DNA of 64,000 nt from CALHVX01 sp051027215. Its GTDB lineage: Bacteria > Pseudomonadota > Gammaproteobacteria > Pseudomonadales > Azotimanducaceae. The position numbers and the translations under genes are program-made. The notes beneath the pieces are model-generated. The model searched no databases. It saw only the letters and a list, made by a program, of their open reading frames with translations, and was not told where the DNA came from. The DNA lies in contig JBPCXR010000340.1 in NCBI GenBank assembly GCA_051027215.1, positions 29,688-93,687 of the forward strand. The letters run 5' to 3'. Below are positions 60,850-64,000 of this stretch, one piece after another; within the stretch, counting starts at the first letter, position 1, and the number at the start of each line of letters is the position of its first letter.

Positions 60850-61825
60850 GAAGTGACAGCGGCAAGCGTTGCTCCGCAGCGAACTGAGCGCTAATCGGTG
60901 CATCGGCCTGTTGCAGCGCATCGCTCCAATCCCGCCACATATTCGCCTGGGGTGGGTCTAGGCGGGTCTGATCGAGGTCAGACTTGCAGAAGTCGTAGAG
61001 CACTGCCTGACGAATCGATGGAGACCTGGCGCGATTTTGACCGGCCATGTGGCCCAGCCGATGGTGCCAGAAGACGACGTCGCCGGCGCCTCCGTAACAA
61101 TCTACCGCTGGTGTGTCAGCCTCGACATTGGCTATCTCCGCAAGGTATTCCGGTGGATGAATGATGCCTTTATGCGACGGTAAATGTTCATAGAAAGGAA
61201 TCCGCGCTTGGTCATACTGCATTGGGAACAGCGGGTAAAAGCGCTGGTGGCTTTGCGGCCATATCTTGAAAGCACCCGCTTCTGGCGGGCAATCGTCCAA
61301 CAGGCAGACCACGCCGAGATGAAACGGATGGCCATCGGTGTGCAACCGATCCTCAGCTTTCGAGGCATCCGGCAACTCCGGCAACGTTGCGTAGATGCCA
61401 CGCACACCCTCCCCTAACTGTGGATCAACGGGACCATCCGGCCAAGCCGGACCCCATGAGCCCATGGGCTTGCCGCCCTCTACCGGCGCACGCAAAGATT
61501 CAGCACCCAGCAACTGTTCCGCCCAAGTCTTGATCGGCGCGCTGAAAACCAGCTGCAATAGCTCAGGCTCGGTGCTTGCTCCGCGAAACTGCCAGCGGGT
61601 TTGCTGCAAGTAGAGCAGCGGGTCATTGCTCTCCAGCTCTTGTGGAATGGGCGTCCAGGTTGCTGGATCATCACGATCAAGGTGCGCGGGTGCGGTATCC
61701 CACATGCGATCCAATATGCGTTGACAGAGTTTGAGGTCCGCGGCACGGCGCTTTATGAGATAGCCATACTGCTTGAAAAAGCTCAGTTCTTCCGCGGAGA
61801 GCACCTCGTCGATCTCAACTTCCAT
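60812..61825 (-). CDS. Phytanoyl-CoA dioxygenase (PhyH) family Fe(II)/2-oxoglutarate oxygenase
   Basis: A 337-residue 2-oxoglutarate-dependent dioxygenase. The 2-His-1-carboxylate facial triad is visible as H162 and D164 in RLHTDGHPFH, with H259 in GDVVFWHHRLGHMAG, and the 2-oxoglutarate Arg in IRQAV. PhyH-type enzymes hydroxylate phytanoyl-CoA and related hydrophobic substrates. It overlaps the convergent nitroreductase gene at its 3' end and stands alone on the minus strand. Confidence 0.93.
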   Translation of the reverse strand: MEVEIDEVLSAEELSFFKQYGYLIKRRAADLKLCQRILDRMWDTAPAHLDRDDPATWTPIPQELESNDPLLYLQQTRWQFRGASTEPELLQLVFSAPIKTWAEQLLGAESLRAPVEGGKPMGSWGPAWPDGPVDPQLGEGVRGIYATLPELPDASKAEDRLHTDGHPFHLGVVCLLDDCPPEAGAFKIWPQSHQRFYPLFPMQYDQARIPFYEHLPSHKGIIHPPEYLAEIANVEADTPAVDCYGGAGDVVFWHHRLGHMAGQNRARSPSIRQAVLYDFCKSDLDQTRLDPPQANMWRDWSDALQQADAPISAQFAAEQRLPLSLLNQGSQVHPSDS

Positions 61826-61970
61826 TTACGTCCCAGTGTTGCTCAGGTTGTCCGCATCATCCCATGCACGGCATTGGCGCAGAGCGCGTACCCTCAAAGT
61901 CGTTGCAAGTGCCAGCGAACCTATAGGAGCATGACTGGCATTCAACTCACAACCGTACTCGGAAAATCAC

Positions 61971-62450
61971 ATGGCCAAGCTGTCTGAAGTAGCCCCCAAA
62001 TTCCTCGACATGGCCCACCAGATCGTCTGGTGTACCGCGGCCACCGTCGATGCCGACAACCGCCCCAGATCCCGGGTACTGCACCCGATTTGGGAGTGGG
62101 ACGGTACTTCGCTGGTTGGCTGGATTGCGACCTCGAAAACGCCCATGAAGGCAGAACATCTGGCTGCCAGCGCCAATGTCTCCTGTAACTACTGGACGCC
62201 GACTCAAGACACCTGTGTGGCGGAATGCCGTGCGAGCTGGGTGGAAGATGCCCCCACCAAACACCGAGTGTGGGACCTGTTCGTAAACGGCCCAGCGCCA
62301 GTGGGCTATGACCCGTCCATGATTCCCGGCTGGGACAACGCAGACTCGCCAGGTTTCAACCCGCTGAAGTTAGAACCCTGGCGCTTACGTGTCATGCCGG
62401 GCGCATCGCTCATGAATGGTAGCTATGCGGCAGATGTCTGGACGAACTAA
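61971..62450 (+). CDS. Pyridoxamine 5'-phosphate oxidase-like (FMN-binding split-barrel) protein
   Basis: A 159-residue protein of the PNPOx-like split-barrel family. Blocks include IVWCTAATVDADNRPRSRVLHPIWEWDGTSLVGWIATSKTPMKAEHLAASANVSCNYW and VSCNYWTPTQDTCVAECRA. Such proteins bind FMN or F420 and often act as general redox enzymes or flavin carriers; nothing singles out this one. It is complete and monocistronic. Confidence 0.9.
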   Translation: MAKLSEVAPKFLDMAHQIVWCTAATVDADNRPRSRVLHPIWEWDGTSLVGWIATSKTPMKAEHLAASANVSCNYWTPTQDTCVAECRASWVEDAPTKHRVWDLFVNGPAPVGYDPSMIPGWDNADSPGFNPLKLEPWRLRVMPGASLMNGSYAADVWTN

Positions 62451-62535
62451 CGTACCCAACCGTTTTAGGCCATCTTCCTTACAAGTTATTCACAGCCTCA
62501 CAAGCGCTTAGAGAAATTCTGGCCTACAGTGAAGT

Positions 62536-63072
62536 ATGCCTCGTTACCTGACAGATCGCTGTAAAACCCCGATCGCCCTGCCGACATTGATCGCGCTGCT
62601 TCTCAGCGTCGAGGGCTGGAGCGCAACCAACGGTGAAATGGGCCCAACATCGACCGGCTCGCTGCAGATAACGTTGCGGGTTGAGCCCAGCGTGCGAATC
62701 TCGGCACTGCAGGACATGGCGATCTCCACTGCAGCAGATCAGCGCGGTGAAAGCCCGGCTTGCATCCATGCTAGCCCAGGGGGAAGTTATCAGCTGAGCT
62801 TTAGCGGTAGCGGCCAGGATCAGAACTTTGATTTGCACTCAAGCGAAGAGCGAGTGCGCTATCAAGTGCACTACGATGACGGCCATCGAACGCTGGCTGC
62901 GAGCCCAGGCATGCCGCTACTAGGCCTGCAGGGAGCCGACCCCGTGTCCCCAAACTGTGACACCACAGGCCACAACGGCAGGGTCATCGTCGAGATGGCT
63001 GAGCCGGGCCAACGCGACACCCCAGCCGGGCTCTACACCGGCACCCTGACTTTGCTGATCGCACCAGACTGA
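62536..63072 (+). CDS. Probable fimbrial subunit (secreted)
   Basis: A 178-residue exported protein: signal sequence LPTLIALLLSVEGWSA, then TGSLQITLRVEPSVRIS, two cysteines about 58 residues apart, and a C-terminal beta-strand GLYTGTLTLLIAPD that looks like a donor strand. It is followed by a PapD-like chaperone gene, so it is probably a pilin-like or tip subunit of a chaperone-usher fimbria. It resembles the alternate chaperone/usher (CS1/Csu type) more than type 1 pili. I do not name it more exactly. Confidence 0.8.
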   Translation: MPRYLTDRCKTPIALPTLIALLLSVEGWSATNGEMGPTSTGSLQITLRVEPSVRISALQDMAISTAADQRGESPACIHASPGGSYQLSFSGSGQDQNFDLHSSEERVRYQVHYDDGHRTLAASPGMPLLGLQGADPVSPNCDTTGHNGRVIVEMAEPGQRDTPAGLYTGTLTLLIAPD

Positions 63073-63195
63073 ATGTGAACTGGTCGCGGTTTCATCAGCC
63101 TTGCGACGATAAAATGGCGCACTAAGGAAGCGATCGATTAGCCAATGGTCGCATCGCAGGGGGCGAACGCCCGACTCTGCTGACAAGGATTCCAG

Positions 63196-63903
63196 ATGTA
63201 CCAAACCCTACGACGGGTCACATTCAGATTGACGACTTGTTTGCTGTTGCTGGCTGCCGCCAGCACCCAGGCCAACATGGTCCTAAGCAACGCCATCGTT
63301 CACTTCGAACCGGGCGCACCGTCGCGTCAAGACGTCGAGATCACCAACACCGGTGCAGAACCGCTATACGTTCAGATCGAGCCAAAAGCGGTGCTCGATC
63401 CAGGTACTGAGCAGGAATCACGGGAAGTCATTGTCGATCCGCGCGAGTTTGGGCTGCTCGTTACGCCGAATCGTTTAGTCATCGCGCCTGGTGCCTCGCG
63501 CGCCATTCGCTTGGTCAATATTGGCGGACACGATGAGCACGAACGCATCTTTCGGATCACCGCACGCCCCGTCGCGGGCGAACTACAAGCGAAAAGCAGT
63601 GGCCTAAAGATCCTGATCGGTTACGAGGTTTTGGCCATCGTCTACCCCGCAAAAGCTGAGCCGCAATTGGATGTTGAACGCAAGGGTCGGCAACTGCTCG
63701 TGCGCAACGTCGGCAACACGAACGTGCTGTTGCAAGAAGGGTTCCAATGCGAAGACCCGAAACTACCAGACGAAGCCTGCACATCCATGTCTGGAAGACG
63801 CATGTATCCCGGCAACGAATGGCAATCCGAGCTCCCACATGATCTGCCAGTGCGCTTCTACCAAAGTGTAGGCACGCGCAATTCGGTCGAGACTTACCCT
63901 TAA
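63196..63903 (+). CDS. PapD-like periplasmic fimbrial chaperone
   Basis: A 235-residue chaperone with a signal sequence (FRLTTCLLLLAAASTQA). The immunoglobulin-like N-terminal domain shows MVLSNAIVHFEPGAPSRQDVEITNTGAEPLYVQIEPKAV, REFGLLVTPNRLVIAPGASRAIRLVNIG, the conserved donor strand region, followed by a second domain with KILIGYEVLAIVYPAKAEPQLDVERKGRQLLVRNVGNTNVLL. It folds and delivers fimbrial subunits. It sits between a subunit gene and a probable usher gene. Confidence 0.92.
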   Translation: MYQTLRRVTFRLTTCLLLLAAASTQANMVLSNAIVHFEPGAPSRQDVEITNTGAEPLYVQIEPKAVLDPGTEQESREVIVDPREFGLLVTPNRLVIAPGASRAIRLVNIGGHDEHERIFRITARPVAGELQAKSSGLKILIGYEVLAIVYPAKAEPQLDVERKGRQLLVRNVGNTNVLLQEGFQCEDPKLPDEACTSMSGRRMYPGNEWQSELPHDLPVRFYQSVGTRNSVETYP

Positions 63904-63919
63904 CGGGTAGTGCAACCGC

Positions 63920-64000
63920 ATGTTTACGACCCGGTCGCTTTCGCTCAGGTTGCGACGCAGCCGTCGACCGCTACGCGGCATCTGCTTGCTTGTCGTGCTA
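63920..64000 (+). CDS. Start of a probable fimbrial usher gene (cut by window)
   Basis: The ATG at 63920 begins 27 codons to the window edge, MFTTRSLSLRLRRSRRPLRGICLLVVL, a basic N-terminus and the beginning of a signal sequence, 16 bases after the chaperone stop. In chaperone-usher loci this position is filled by the outer-membrane usher, so this identity is inference; only the signal-like N-terminus is seen. Confidence 0.55.
   Translation, partial: MFTTRSLSLRLRRSRRPLRGICLLVVL

Noticed and set aside
62486..62494. TTATTCACA, a DnaA-box-like nonamer
   Set aside because: A single match is expected about twice by chance on both strands of a window this size; there is no cluster or AT-rich unwinding region.
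1..64000. CRISPR arrays, tRNA or rRNA genes, insertion sequences, prophage genes
   Set aside because: No regularly spaced repeats, no cloverleaf or rRNA stretches recognised, and no transposase, integrase or phage structural protein among the genes.

Overview
The window looks like chromosome from a marine-type, moderately GC-rich Gammaproteobacterium, plausibly near the OM60/Halieaceae or a neighbouring heterotrophic lineage. This rests on gene content: a large TonB-dependent receptor, RhlE, SlyX, YaaA, an SPFH/ribbon-helix-helix pair, CysD/CysNC, DUF4124 and DUF2970 proteins, and many genes for acyl-CoA and xenobiotic-type oxidation. I saw no rRNA, tRNA, insertion sequence, integrase, phage module or CRISPR array. 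The window cuts a sterol-desaturase-family gene at its left edge and a probable fimbrial usher gene at its right edge.

Layout. 1-5.2 kb: sterol desaturase (partial), MDR reductase, Rieske oxygenase with a coupled 74-residue protein, and a secreted DUF3604 protein. 5.2-8.6 kb: sulfate activation genes on the minus strand; CysNC is a normal fusion, but CysD carries an unusual N-terminal extension of about 197 residues. 8.7-12.9 kb: two crotonases, a secreted protein of unknown function, an SDR and a VOC protein. 13.7-18.5 kb, the most interesting part: a 358-residue protein of unknown function faces an operon of a UGSC-family selenoprotein (in-frame TGA read as selenocysteine), a GMC flavoprotein that apparently starts at a CTG codon, and an N-acyl-D-amino-acid deacylase. 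18.5-31 kb: RhlE, acyl-CoA dehydrogenase, DUF3179, azoreductase, acyl-CoA ligase, YdjM-like protein, lipocalin, then an operon of serine hydrolase, dienoyl-CoA isomerase, SlyX and SDR, followed by an amidohydrolase and a nitroreductase. 31-40.4 kb: NTF2-like Tat protein, ATP-grasp enzyme, a membrane protein with two SDRs, a lipoprotein, an acyl-CoA dehydrogenase, the RHH/SPFH pair and YaaA. 40.4-44 kb: an AT-rich 613-base gap with a long dyad, then the TonB-dependent receptor and a strong terminator. 44-54 kb: secreted protein, acyl-CoA dehydrogenase, D-cysteine desulfhydrase-like enzyme, NHL protein, SDR, an ABM/amidohydrolase/MFS operon, GFA protein and a B12-binding radical SAM protein. 54-64 kb: DUF4124 (with a perfect CRP-type site upstream), DUF2970/MBL pair, carboxymuconolactone decarboxylase-like protein, HIBADH-like dehydrogenase, fumarylacetoacetase, YeiH, nitroreductase, PhyH, PNPOx and the start of a chaperone-usher fimbrial locus.

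How the genes fit together. Three acyl-CoA dehydrogenases, three crotonases, an acyl-CoA ligase, an MFE2-type hydroxyacyl-CoA dehydrogenase, a phytanoyl-CoA-type dioxygenase, several SDRs and the Rieske oxygenase suggest a generalist breaking down lipids, branched chains, steroid- or terpenoid-like molecules and aromatic compounds (fumarylacetoacetase marks tyrosine/homogentisate breakdown). Genes are tightly packed; stop/start overlaps of all four NTGA types occur, so translational coupling is common. The selenoprotein operon is the best candidate for an undescribed system: it implies that the genome encodes a selenocysteine insertion machinery outside this window, and it links a redox selenoprotein to alcohol oxidation and amide hydrolysis.
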